In this document: positions 1 through 5,266 of the stretch, one piece after another
Position numbering within the stretch: the stretch's first letter is position 1
How the letters are laid out: the number at the start of each line of letters is the position of its first letter
DNA from: Bacteriovoracaceae bacterium
GTDB lineage: Bacteria; Bdellovibrionota; Bacteriovoracia; Bacteriovoracales; Bacteriovoracaceae
NCBI GenBank assembly: GCA_947440875.1
Contig: CANETG010000209.1
Span: 1 to 5,266, forward strand
Reading direction: 5' to 3'
DNA length: 5,266 nt
The notes under the pieces: generated by a model
The model's database searches: none
What the model was told of the DNA's origin: nothing
What the model saw: the letters and a program-made list of their open reading frames with translations, nothing else
Made by a program: the position numbers and the translations under genes

Positions 1-118
1 AGTCGAGAAAGAGAAAGCTAACTTTTGTGATTACTTTAAGATAGGATCGGCTGCAAATGATGGGGACAAAGCACGCCAAGACGCCATGGCAAAGGCCGCC
101 GCTCTGTTTAAGAAGTAA
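1..118 (+). CDS. C-terminal end of an unidentified protein (5' end outside window)
   Basis: An open frame enters from the left edge (first whole codon at position 2) and ends at TAA 116-118, leaving 38 visible residues. The tail is rich in Lys and Ala, contains one Cys in a NFCDYF context and ends in LFKK. It looks like a charged, partly helical C-terminus. I do not recognise the protein. The lone Cys near aromatic residues might belong to a small Cys-rich or zinc-binding protein, but too little is visible to say. The stop lies 8 nt before the greA start, and the stop codon itself contributes the AA of the greA ribosome binding site, so this gene is very probably the upstream member of the same transcript. 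That it is coding is fairly sure; its identity is unknown. Confidence 0.6.
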   Translation, partial: VEKEKANFCDYFKIGSAANDGDKARQDAMAKAAALFKK

Positions 119-120
119 GG
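117..120 (+). promoter_or_regulatory. Ribosome binding site of greA
   Basis: AAGG lies 6 nt upstream of the ATG at 127 and overlaps the stop codon of the preceding gene. This spacing favours ATG 127 over the next in-frame ATG at 142, which would remove five residues. Confidence 0.6.
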
Positions 121-126
121 ATTATT

Positions 127-600
127 ATGAGTGAATGCTTGATGACAACTTTTGGACGAAAACTACTTGAAGATGAGCTTCATTTTCTCATCCGCACAGA
201 ACGCGAGCAAATTAAGCAGGCGATCTCCGAAGCGCGAGAGCTTGGAGATCTAAAAGAAAACGCTGAGTATCACGCGGCGAAAGAACGTCAGTCACTCATT
301 GAAGGTCGTATTCTCGATGTGCAAAGCAAACTCGCTCGATCCCGAGTCATTGATTCTGCGACGATGAAAACAACAAAAATCGTTTTCGGGGCGACTGTTA
401 AAATTTTTGATAATCAAAAAGAAATCGCTCTCACATACCAGATCGTTGGCGAAGACGAAGCCATGTCTGACGCGAAGAAAATTTCCTACACTTCACCGCT
501 TGGCAAAACACTTATCGGAAAAGAAGTTGGCGAAGAAATTGTGGTCAAGGCCCCAAAAGGTGATCTGAGCTATGAAGTCCAGGACATCAAGTACGTCTGA
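127..600 (+). CDS. greA: Transcription elongation factor GreA
   Basis: GreA enters the secondary channel of stalled, backtracked RNA polymerase and stimulates cleavage of the extruded RNA 3' end, letting elongation resume. The 157-residue protein matches the usual GreA length. Residues about 8-77 form the N-terminal antiparallel coiled coil. Its tip carries GDLKENAEYHAAKE, with acidic residues D41 and E44 at the same numbering as in E. coli GreA, where they help hold the catalytic Mg2+ in the polymerase active site. Residues about 82-157 are the FKBP-like C-terminal domain, with VFGATVKI, YQIVGEDEA, SPLGKTLIGK and a closing YEVQDIKYV. Start ATG 127 is supported by an AAGG ribosome binding site. 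The last 29 nt overlap recG in another frame. The conserved tip and SPLGKTLIGK segment favour GreA over GreB or Rnk. Nothing appears degraded. Confidence 0.96.
   Translation: MSECLMTTFGRKLLEDELHFLIRTEREQIKQAISEARELGDLKENAEYHAAKERQSLIEGRILDVQSKLARSRVIDSATMKTTKIVFGATVKIFDNQKEIALTYQIVGEDEAMSDAKKISYTSPLGKTLIGKEVGEEIVVKAPKGDLSYEVQDIKYV
558..563 (+). promoter_or_regulatory. Probable ribosome binding site of recG inside greA
   Basis: AGGTGA lies inside the 3' end of greA, 8 nt before the recG ATG at 572. It supports this start, which is the only in-frame ATG or GTG ahead of the conserved N-terminal RecG sequence. Confidence 0.5.
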
Positions 601-2671
601 GATTCAGTGGGGCTCTCCACTCGATCTTTTAGTCAGCTCTAAGAAACCATCTCCAACCCTTGAGAAAATTAAAGACGCTGGTCTTCTAAAACTTGAAGAT
701 CTTCTTTGGATTTTACCCCTGCGAATAAATCGCATGCCGACTCTCCAACCTTTCCGCGAAGCTCAGCTCGATCAATTTTTTTTGGGCGAAGGTAAAGTGA
801 TCCATGTAGAAATCAAAATGGCTTTCGGTCGCCGTGGGAAGGGCAACATCATGCTCTATAATGGCTTTGTCGTCGTCAAGGACATCAACTCAAACGAGAC
901 CCTTTCACTTCGTTGGTTCAATCTCTACCCGAATCAAAAAAAGCAAATCGAGGCCCTAGAAAATATTCGTTTTCTGGGACAAGTCCAAGAATTCAAAGCT
1001 CAGAAACAGATCGTGAATCCACAGATTCTTAACGCTGAAGCGGCCTATCTTTCTCCCTACATCATTGAGTATCCGACGGTGAACAAAGTCGGCGGAACTC
1101 ACCTTAAAAAATTTATCGATCTCATTCCTTCATCTCTTTGGGCCGATGTCAAAGAAACCCTTCCCGAGCTTGGTTACAATAAAGAAATGAGTCTCTCCGA
1201 AGCTTTTCGAGTCATGCATGGAAGGATTCCGGCATCTGAATTCAGTGGTCAGAAAAAGAACCAAGCAGAAGAAAGACTTATCTACGAAGAATTCTTAAGC
1301 GATCAATTAAAAATTAAAACTCGCAGAAAGTTCATCAAGCGAAAAGATGCTCCGAAATTTACTATCGCTCCGGAGATTGAAAAGAAAATTATTATCTCTC
1401 TCCCTTTCTTACTCACAAGCGATCAGTTAAAAGTTTTTGAAGAGGTAAAAAAAGATCTTCACTCTGGGCATCCCATGATGAGAATGGTCCAGGGAGATGT
1501 CGGTTGCGGGAAAACGATCATTGCCTGGCTAGCAACTCGCGTAGTAAATGGAAATGGGGCGCAAGCCGCTCTCATGTGTCCGACAGAAGCACTCGCCAAT
1601 CAACATCATCAATCTTTTCGTGAGCTCAATCCTGAGCTTAAGATTTCTCTCCTTCTGGGATCAACGAAAGCGAAAGAGAAAAAAGCAATTCTCAAAAAGC
1701 TCATCACCGGTGAAACCGAACTTATTATTGGGACACATTCACTTTTCCAAGACACCGTCCTTTTCAAGAATCTCGGACTAGCGATCATCGATGAGCAGCA
1801 TAAGTTTGGTGTGGAACAAAGATTACGTTTAGTTTCAAAAGGCATTGGAACTCATTCTTTGATCATGACTGCAACTCCCATTCCGCGAACCTTAAGTCTC
1901 GCACAATACGGCGATCTAGATATTTCCTCCATCCGAACCATGCCAGCAGGAAGAAAGGGAATCAAAACTCGAATCACAGAGAAAGCGAATTACGAAAAGT
2001 ATATAGAGTTCGTAAAAGGTCGTCTCTCTCTGGGGGAGCAGGCCTATTTCGTTTTTCCAGCGATTGATGAATCCGAGACGCTTGATATTCAAAACGTAAA
2101 AGAAGCTTTTAAAAATTACGCTCGAGCATTCAGCGGATTTAAAGTGGCGATGCTCCACGGCCAAATGAAATCCGAAGAAAAGGAGCAGGTGGTTCAAGAT
2201 TTCAGAGACAAAAAGTATCACGTTCTCATTTCAACGAGTGTCATTGAGGTCGGGATTAATATTCCTAACGCTACTGTCATGGCGATCTATAATCCCGAAA
2301 GATTCGGACTCTCCTCTCTCCATCAGCTCAGAGGACGAGTCGGGCGAGGAGAAAAGGGTGGGTTCTGTTTTCTGGTTCTCGACCGCATCCTTGATCCTTT
2401 GATTATGGAAAGACTTAAGGTGATTGAGAACAGTACGGATGGATTCGTCATTGCTGAAGAAGATCTGAAGTTCCGAGGCGAAGGAGATCTCTTCGGAGTA
2501 GATCAATCGGGAACAGCGACGATGAAACGTCTGGCAAATTTTATCCTCCATGGTCCCATCCTAGAAAGAGTCGTTAAAGATGTGGAAATGCTCGAAGCTG
2601 ATAACCCCCATCTCCTTGAGCCCATTTTTGAAAAGCTCGCAAAAGATCAGAAAATCCTCGATACTATCTAA
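572..2671 (+). CDS. recG: ATP-dependent DNA helicase RecG
   Basis: RecG is a superfamily 2 double-strand DNA translocase that regresses stalled replication forks, migrates branches and unwinds R-loops and D-loops. The length of 699 residues is close to E. coli RecG (693). The N-terminal third is the wedge region, with the LLWILPLR segment near residue 47 and an OB-fold at roughly 60-160. Helicase motifs follow in order: Walker A GDVGCGKT (308-315, catalytic K314), DEQH box (407-410), TATPIPR (433-439), STSVIEVG (554-561) and HQLRGRVGRG (584-593). The C-terminal TRG region reads DLKFRGEGDLFGVDQSG from residue 631, the motif that couples ATP hydrolysis to translocation in RecG and Mfd. The Cys at 312 replaces the Ser common in RecG P-loops. 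The gene starts within greA (29-nt overlap) and ends 10 nt before the FHA gene. It is complete and apparently functional. The DEQH box, TRG motif and wedge, without an Mfd polymerase-interaction domain, make RecG secure. Confidence 0.97.
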   Translation: MKSRTSSTSEIQWGSPLDLLVSSKKPSPTLEKIKDAGLLKLEDLLWILPLRINRMPTLQPFREAQLDQFFLGEGKVIHVEIKMAFGRRGKGNIMLYNGFVVVKDINSNETLSLRWFNLYPNQKKQIEALENIRFLGQVQEFKAQKQIVNPQILNAEAAYLSPYIIEYPTVNKVGGTHLKKFIDLIPSSLWADVKETLPELGYNKEMSLSEAFRVMHGRIPASEFSGQKKNQAEERLIYEEFLSDQLKIKTRRKFIKRKDAPKFTIAPEIEKKIIISLPFLLTSDQLKVFEEVKKDLHSGHPMMRMVQGDVGCGKTIIAWLATRVVNGNGAQAALMCPTEALANQHHQSFRELNPELKISLLLGSTKAKEKKAILKKLITGETELIIGTHSLFQDTVLFKNLGLAIIDEQHKFGVEQRLRLVSKGIGTHSLIMTATPIPRTLSLAQYGDLDISSIRTMPAGRKGIKTRITEKANYEKYIEFVKGRLSLGEQAYFVFPAIDESETLDIQNVKEAFKNYARAFSGFKVAMLHGQMKSEEKEQVVQDFRDKKYHVLISTSVIEVGINIPNATVMAIYNPERFGLSSLHQLRGRVGRGEKGGFCFLVLDRILDPLIMERLKVIENSTDGFVIAEEDLKFRGEGDLFGVDQSGTATMKRLANFILHGPILERVVKDVEMLEADNPHLLEPIFEKLAKDQKILDTI

Positions 2672-2675
2672 GAGG
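2671..2675 (+). promoter_or_regulatory. Ribosome binding site deciding the GTG start of the FHA gene
   Basis: AGAGG overlaps the last base of the recG stop codon and lies 6 nt before GTG 2682. An out-of-frame ATG at 2678 is only 2 nt from this site and meets a stop after three codons, so GTG 2682 is the better start. Confidence 0.6.
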
Positions 2676-2681
2676 CTATGC

Positions 2682-3089
2682 GTGATTAAATTTGAGATTT
2701 TAGAAAGTCCCGATCAAGAAGTGATAAGTACGTTTGAGTATTTTCATAATCTTATTTACATCGGTCGCTCAAGCGGTAACCTCACGATTCAAGACCCTGC
2801 ACTTCTTAAGTCCCATCTCATGCTCGAAGTTGTTGGTCAGGATATGATTGTTCATCCTCAGAAATCGGTCGATTTTTATTTGATCAATGGAAAAAGAGCC
2901 ACAACTCCTAGGAAGATACACGAGGGAGAAACTGTTGCCTTTGGGAATACGAAGCTAAAACTAATTTCCTTCGAAGAGACAGCACCCTACAGTAAGAAAA
3001 ATATTTTAAACGCAAAATTAGATCAACTGATCGAATCGGGCTCCCACAAGCTTACGGTGATCGAAGCTCTTTCAAAACTTTCGAAATAA
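2682..3089 (+). CDS. Small FHA-domain protein
   Basis: FHA domains bind phosphothreonine peptides and usually read the output of Ser/Thr kinases or scaffold complexes. I place the start at GTG 2682, giving 135 residues. A longer frame from ATG 2580 would lie mostly inside recG, and its extra N-terminus is not FHA-like. Residues about 20-97 form a whole FHA domain: YIGRSSGNLTI with G28-R29 at the phosphate-binding loop, S44-H45 in the LLKSHLMLEV strand, N69-G70 in FYLINGKRA, then the closing GETVAFGNTKLKL strands. All four usual signature positions are present, so phosphopeptide binding is plausible. A short helical tail (about 105-135) rich in Lys and Leu follows. There is no signal peptide or membrane segment, so it is probably cytoplasmic. 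It lies 10 nt after recG and 1 nt before the hydrolase. No kinase lies in the window, so the partner is unknown. Confidence 0.85.
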   Translation: MIKFEILESPDQEVISTFEYFHNLIYIGRSSGNLTIQDPALLKSHLMLEVVGQDMIVHPQKSVDFYLINGKRATTPRKIHEGETVAFGNTKLKLISFEETAPYSKKNILNAKLDQLIESGSHKLTVIEALSKLSK

Positions 3090-3090
3090 T

Positions 3091-3978
3091 ATGCTGAAAA
3101 ACAGTGAATCCAATTTTTACCGCACACCAGATTTCGAACAATTGTTTTTTTCTAAGAATTTTACAGAAGTCGATCATACGCGACCTGTTCTTGTTTTCAA
3201 CTACGGACTCGTTTGTAGTAATCATCACTGGCGATACCAGCTTTCTTATTTCGAAGAGAAAGGCCATCAAATTTTAATTCATGATTACCGTGGGCATTTT
3301 CGATCGTCTGGCAGCCATGATGTAGCGAAGATAACTTTTACCCAAATTGCTCAAGACACTGCCGGACTTTGTTCTTATCTTGGAATAAAAAAGGCACATT
3401 TCCTCGGCCACAGTATGGGTGTAAACATTTGTCTGCAAATTGCGAAGGAGACTCCAGAACTTGTGTCTAGTATGATTCTCATTTCCGGCACATTCATGCC
3501 GGTAAAAGACATCATGTTTGATACCAACTTGATGGATTTCGTCACACCTGTTCTAGAAACATTCAAAAGCAAATACCCTGAGATTTTAAAAAAAATATGG
3601 ACCTCTAGCGGCGTGAATCCTCTTGTGAAAGGAATTATTCACGCAACGGGCTTCAACAAGAACAAAGTTTCGAAGGAGTTCATTGAAATTTATTTGAATC
3701 GGGTCGGCCAACTTGGTCCGGATGTTTTCTTTCAGCTCTTTACTGAAATGACTAAACAGAATATTGTCTCGAGCTTAGACCGAATGAACGTACCTGCTCT
3801 CGTGATTGGCGGTCATAACGATAACGTTATTCCCAATCACCTTCAAAGGTCTCTCGCTGGATTACTGCCCAGGGCAGAATCCTACTATCTCTACGCTGGT
3901 TCACACGTTCCGCAAGTAGATTATCCGGAACTAGTGAACGAGAGGATTGATCTCTTTATCAGTCAACACTCGACTTGA
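3091..3978 (+). CDS. Alpha/beta-hydrolase fold protein
   Basis: This is a 295-residue alpha/beta hydrolase; the family covers esterases, lipases, haloperoxidases and similar enzymes. The substrate cannot be read from sequence. The nucleophile elbow is GHSMG with S108. The probable acid is D244 in GGHNDNVIP, and the probable base is H272 in AGSHVPQVDYPELV, which completes a Ser-Asp-His triad in the usual order and spacing. The oxyanion-loop region reads VFNYGLVCSNHHW (about 35-47), where many relatives have His-Gly; here it is Asn-Tyr-Gly. IHDYRGHFRSS (about 67-77) matches the D.RG.G.S strand-helix turn, with the second Gly replaced by His. Residues about 130-225 are helical and probably form the lid. 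There is no signal peptide, so it is probably cytoplasmic. ATG 3091 follows the FHA stop by 1 nt and has no clear ribosome binding site, which suggests translation by re-initiation. It is the last gene of the + strand block. Confidence 0.9.
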   Translation: MLKNSESNFYRTPDFEQLFFSKNFTEVDHTRPVLVFNYGLVCSNHHWRYQLSYFEEKGHQILIHDYRGHFRSSGSHDVAKITFTQIAQDTAGLCSYLGIKKAHFLGHSMGVNICLQIAKETPELVSSMILISGTFMPVKDIMFDTNLMDFVTPVLETFKSKYPEILKKIWTSSGVNPLVKGIIHATGFNKNKVSKEFIEIYLNRVGQLGPDVFFQLFTEMTKQNIVSSLDRMNVPALVIGGHNDNVIPNHLQRSLAGLLPRAESYYLYAGSHVPQVDYPELVNERIDLFISQHST

Positions 3979-3980
3979 GA

Positions 3981-4280
3981 TTATTTCTTCGCCACTTTTT
4001 CTTCTTTCATAATTTTCTTCGCGAAAATAAAAGTCACAAAAGCGACAATTAAAAAATCAATGAAAGAAGCTACAAATTTCCCGTACAGGATTCCATTGAA
4101 ACTCAGGAGCGCAATGTTTTCTACCCCTGCAGCCTTCAGGGCCGGCTGAAATAGAATTGGTGTGAGTATGTCGGTCACAAGGCTACTGACAAGGAGGTTA
4201 AGCTTCCCACCAAGGATGACTGCGATCGCAAGCCCGATAACACCATATTGTTTGAGAAAATCGACAAATTCCCTAACCAT
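3981..4280 (-). CDS. mscL: Large-conductance mechanosensitive channel MscL family, short form
   Basis: MscL is a homopentameric inner-membrane pore that opens under high membrane tension and vents solutes during hypo-osmotic shock. This 99-residue protein has the family plan: a short amphipathic N-terminal helix (VREFVDFLKQYG), TM1 at about 14-43 containing LVSSLVTDILTPIL, a short periplasmic loop, and TM2 at about 64-87 containing the signature FIDFLIVAFVTFIF. A Lys-rich tail then ends it. It is much shorter than E. coli MscL (136), mainly because the periplasmic loop is small and the C-terminal helical bundle is absent. Aligning LVSSLV puts A20 at the gate position of E. coli G22, while L17 and V21 match constriction residues L19 and V23. 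Start ATG is at 4280, with GGAG 6 nt upstream. The gene lies 19 nt after the stop of the upstream gene on the same strand, so the two are probably cotranscribed. Its stop faces the hydrolase stop. Confidence 0.88.
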   Translation of the reverse strand: MVREFVDFLKQYGVIGLAIAVILGGKLNLLVSSLVTDILTPILFQPALKAAGVENIALLSFNGILYGKFVASFIDFLIVAFVTFIFAKKIMKEEKVAKK

Positions 4281-4286
4281 TAGTGA

Positions 4287-4290
4287 CTCC
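4287..4290 (-). promoter_or_regulatory. Ribosome binding site of mscL
   Basis: On the - strand GGAG lies 6 nt before the ATG ending at 4280, inside the 19-nt gap after the upstream gene. It confirms the mscL start and shows that mscL has its own initiation signal. Confidence 0.6.
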
Positions 4291-4299
4291 AGCTAAAAA

Positions 4300-5266
4300 C
4301 TATTCGACGTTAATATTCCTGATTTCTAAAATAGGCCGGAAAATTCTCTTCATGGCCGATCTCAACTGCGAGCGCTTGTATTCATTATGTGAAGCTTCGC
4401 CCTGAGTATTTTTGAGATGAGATTCATAGTCAGTGAGCTGAACTTCGAATGGGTAGAAAAAACGAACATCACGCGAGATCGCATTTGTATCCAAGTTGAG
4501 TAACGCCTGAGCAATCGGATTTTCTTTGTCACGAATCGCCAGCTTTCTCACCTCATTGAACGATGCCATAAAAGGATTGCGATATTTAATTAACTGTCTG
4601 CCCGTGAAATGGATCGCGCGGTATTCTTCAGCCGAGTGCCGATTGGCTTGCTGCGCTTGAACCGGAACACACTCTTCGATCAGAGCATTGAGCCTTTGAT
4701 AGAACACTTCTTCCGTGTATTGTTCGCGGATCGTTTCTTTGTAGAGGCTCTGGATTCTTCTTTTGAAAATGTTGAGATCCACCAGAGTATTCTGCGAGCG
4801 CGACGGCTTGATATTATTGATCATGATCACGTGATTGCGGTGAAGGAACTTAATCACACGAAGGGCATCGAGTTTATTATACGTAATGATTCTCATCCCA
4901 ATTCTATCAAAAAGCTCTTCTGCAACGTTTTCTTGCTTGTGAAGAAGCTTGATCACTATCGAGTCTCGTGTTTTCTTCGCTTTGGTCTGAAAATCATACA
5001 ACGGAATGGTCATGCCATTTTCCGCTTTCAAGAAAAGTCGGTTCTCTTCATCTCGATGAATGAATTTATAAAAGCGATCAAAAATTTGCTGCTGTATTGT
5101 TGAGAAGTAACGATAACGGAGATCTTTATCTGTGTGGAGAATCGTGTGCATGACCTTGAGGACCACACCCGCCCAAAGCCCCTCTTCTTTTGAGAGTTTT
5201 TGAAAGTGCCCAGTAGCTGCAAGAAAGAGATCGGCAATATTAGTGATCGTGTAGAGATAATTCGGA
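4300..5266 (-). CDS. RelA/SpoT-like nucleotidyltransferase-fold protein, 5' end outside window
   Basis: The frame ends at TAG (4300-4302) and stays open to the right edge, giving at least 321 residues. A GTG at 5164-5166 could pass for a start, but upstream codons continue as plausible protein (GHFQKLSKEEGLWAGVVLKV), so the true start lies beyond the window. Numbering from that GTG, motifs fit a diverged RelA/SpoT synthetase domain: K65-x3-S69-x3-K73 (K243 and K251 of Rel from S. equisimilis), FDRIGMRI with D87 (Mg2+ ligand D264), EYRAIH with Y182 and H186 (Y308, H312), FEVQL with E241 (E323), and GEASHNEYK near 260 (AAHW.YK). Two insertions, about 50 residues before Y182 and about 45 before E241, set it apart. 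There is no HD hydrolase, TGS or ACT domain in the visible part. It resembles a conserved uncharacterised family of Bdellovibrio and myxobacteria that I recall as TIGR04552; this is unverified. Coding is certain, the fold probable, (p)ppGpp or other pyrophosphotransfer activity only a hypothesis. mscL follows by 19 nt. Confidence 0.8.
   Translation of the reverse strand, partial: PNYLYTITNIADLFLAATGHFQKLSKEEGLWAGVVLKVMHTILHTDKDLRYRYFSTIQQQIFDRFYKFIHRDEENRLFLKAENGMTIPLYDFQTKAKKTRDSIVIKLLHKQENVAEELFDRIGMRIITYNKLDALRVIKFLHRNHVIMINNIKPSRSQNTLVDLNIFKRRIQSLYKETIREQYTEEVFYQRLNALIEECVPVQAQQANRHSAEEYRAIHFTGRQLIKYRNPFMASFNEVRKLAIRDKENPIAQALLNLDTNAISRDVRFFYPFEVQLTDYESHLKNTQGEASHNEYKRSQLRSAMKRIFRPILEIRNINVE

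Noticed and set aside
1..126. Search for a greA promoter or leader element
   Set aside because: The region is coding for the upstream gene up to 8 nt before greA and I saw no convincing -10/-35 pair.
776..783. Run of eight T in recG
   Set aside because: A possible slippage site, but the frame on both sides is intact and encodes FFL in a normal RecG; no sign of programmed frameshifting.
2231..2551. Antisense open frame of 106 residues within recG
   Set aside because: It lies opposite the highly conserved helicase motifs and TRG region of recG; a shadow.
2580..2681. N-terminal extension of the FHA frame starting at ATG 2580
   Set aside because: The region is the coding end of recG in another frame, the extra residues are not FHA-like, and a ribosome binding site precedes GTG 2682 instead.
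3588..3595. Run of eight A in the hydrolase gene
   Set aside because: Encodes ordinary Lys codons in a continuous frame; no downstream structure or overlapping frame supports recoding.
3949..3981. Short ATCTC / GAGAT pairing around the hydrolase stop
   Set aside because: Only 5 bp with a long loop and only broken T-runs after it; expected by chance.
4012..4028. Perfect 6-bp inverted repeat ATTTTC / GAAAAT with a 5-nt loop near the end of mscL
   Set aside because: The stem is all AT except one pair and has no T-tract after it on either strand, so it is a poor terminator and is explained by mscL codons.
4609..5103. Long + strand open frame of 164 residues opposite the RelA/SpoT-like gene
   Set aside because: It lies wholly antisense to a gene with clear motifs, has no ribosome binding site that I can see and no recognisable domain; it is a codon-bias shadow.

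Overview
The window is a compact, protein-coding stretch of a bacterial chromosome. It holds seven genes (two cut by the window edges), almost no intergenic DNA, and no sign of mobile elements, RNA genes or CRISPR. Base composition looks moderate and slightly AT-leaning by eye. The closest match I can suggest is the Bdellovibrionota / former deltaproteobacterial lineage. This rests mainly on the right-edge gene, which resembles a family I associate with Bdellovibrio and Myxococcus relatives. No marker gene allows a firm placement.

Left block, + strand, 1-3978: five genes are packed head to tail, in the order 3' end of an unidentified gene, greA, recG, a small FHA-domain gene and an alpha/beta hydrolase. 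Junctions are 8 nt, a 29-nt overlap, 10 nt and 1 nt, so they are probably transcribed together from a promoter left of the window. GreA rescues backtracked RNA polymerase and RecG remodels stalled replication forks and R-loops, so the pair fits a theme of resolving transcription and replication blocks. The FHA protein (phosphothreonine reader) and the hydrolase are of unknown role. Their 1-nt spacing suggests coupled translation.

Right block, - strand, 3981-5266: a small MscL-type mechanosensitive channel lies downstream of a larger gene that runs off the right edge. The larger gene has a GTG at 5166 that could be mistaken for its start, but the frame stays open to the window end and continues in protein-like sequence, so the gene is 5'-truncated here. 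It carries a diverged RelA/SpoT-type nucleotidyltransferase pattern: two Lys around a Ser, FDRIGMR, EYRAIH, FEVQ and a final H..YK. Most catalytic positions are kept, but two insertions of roughly 45-50 residues separate the motifs. This is the most interesting item in the window. The two blocks converge with only 2 bp between stop codons.
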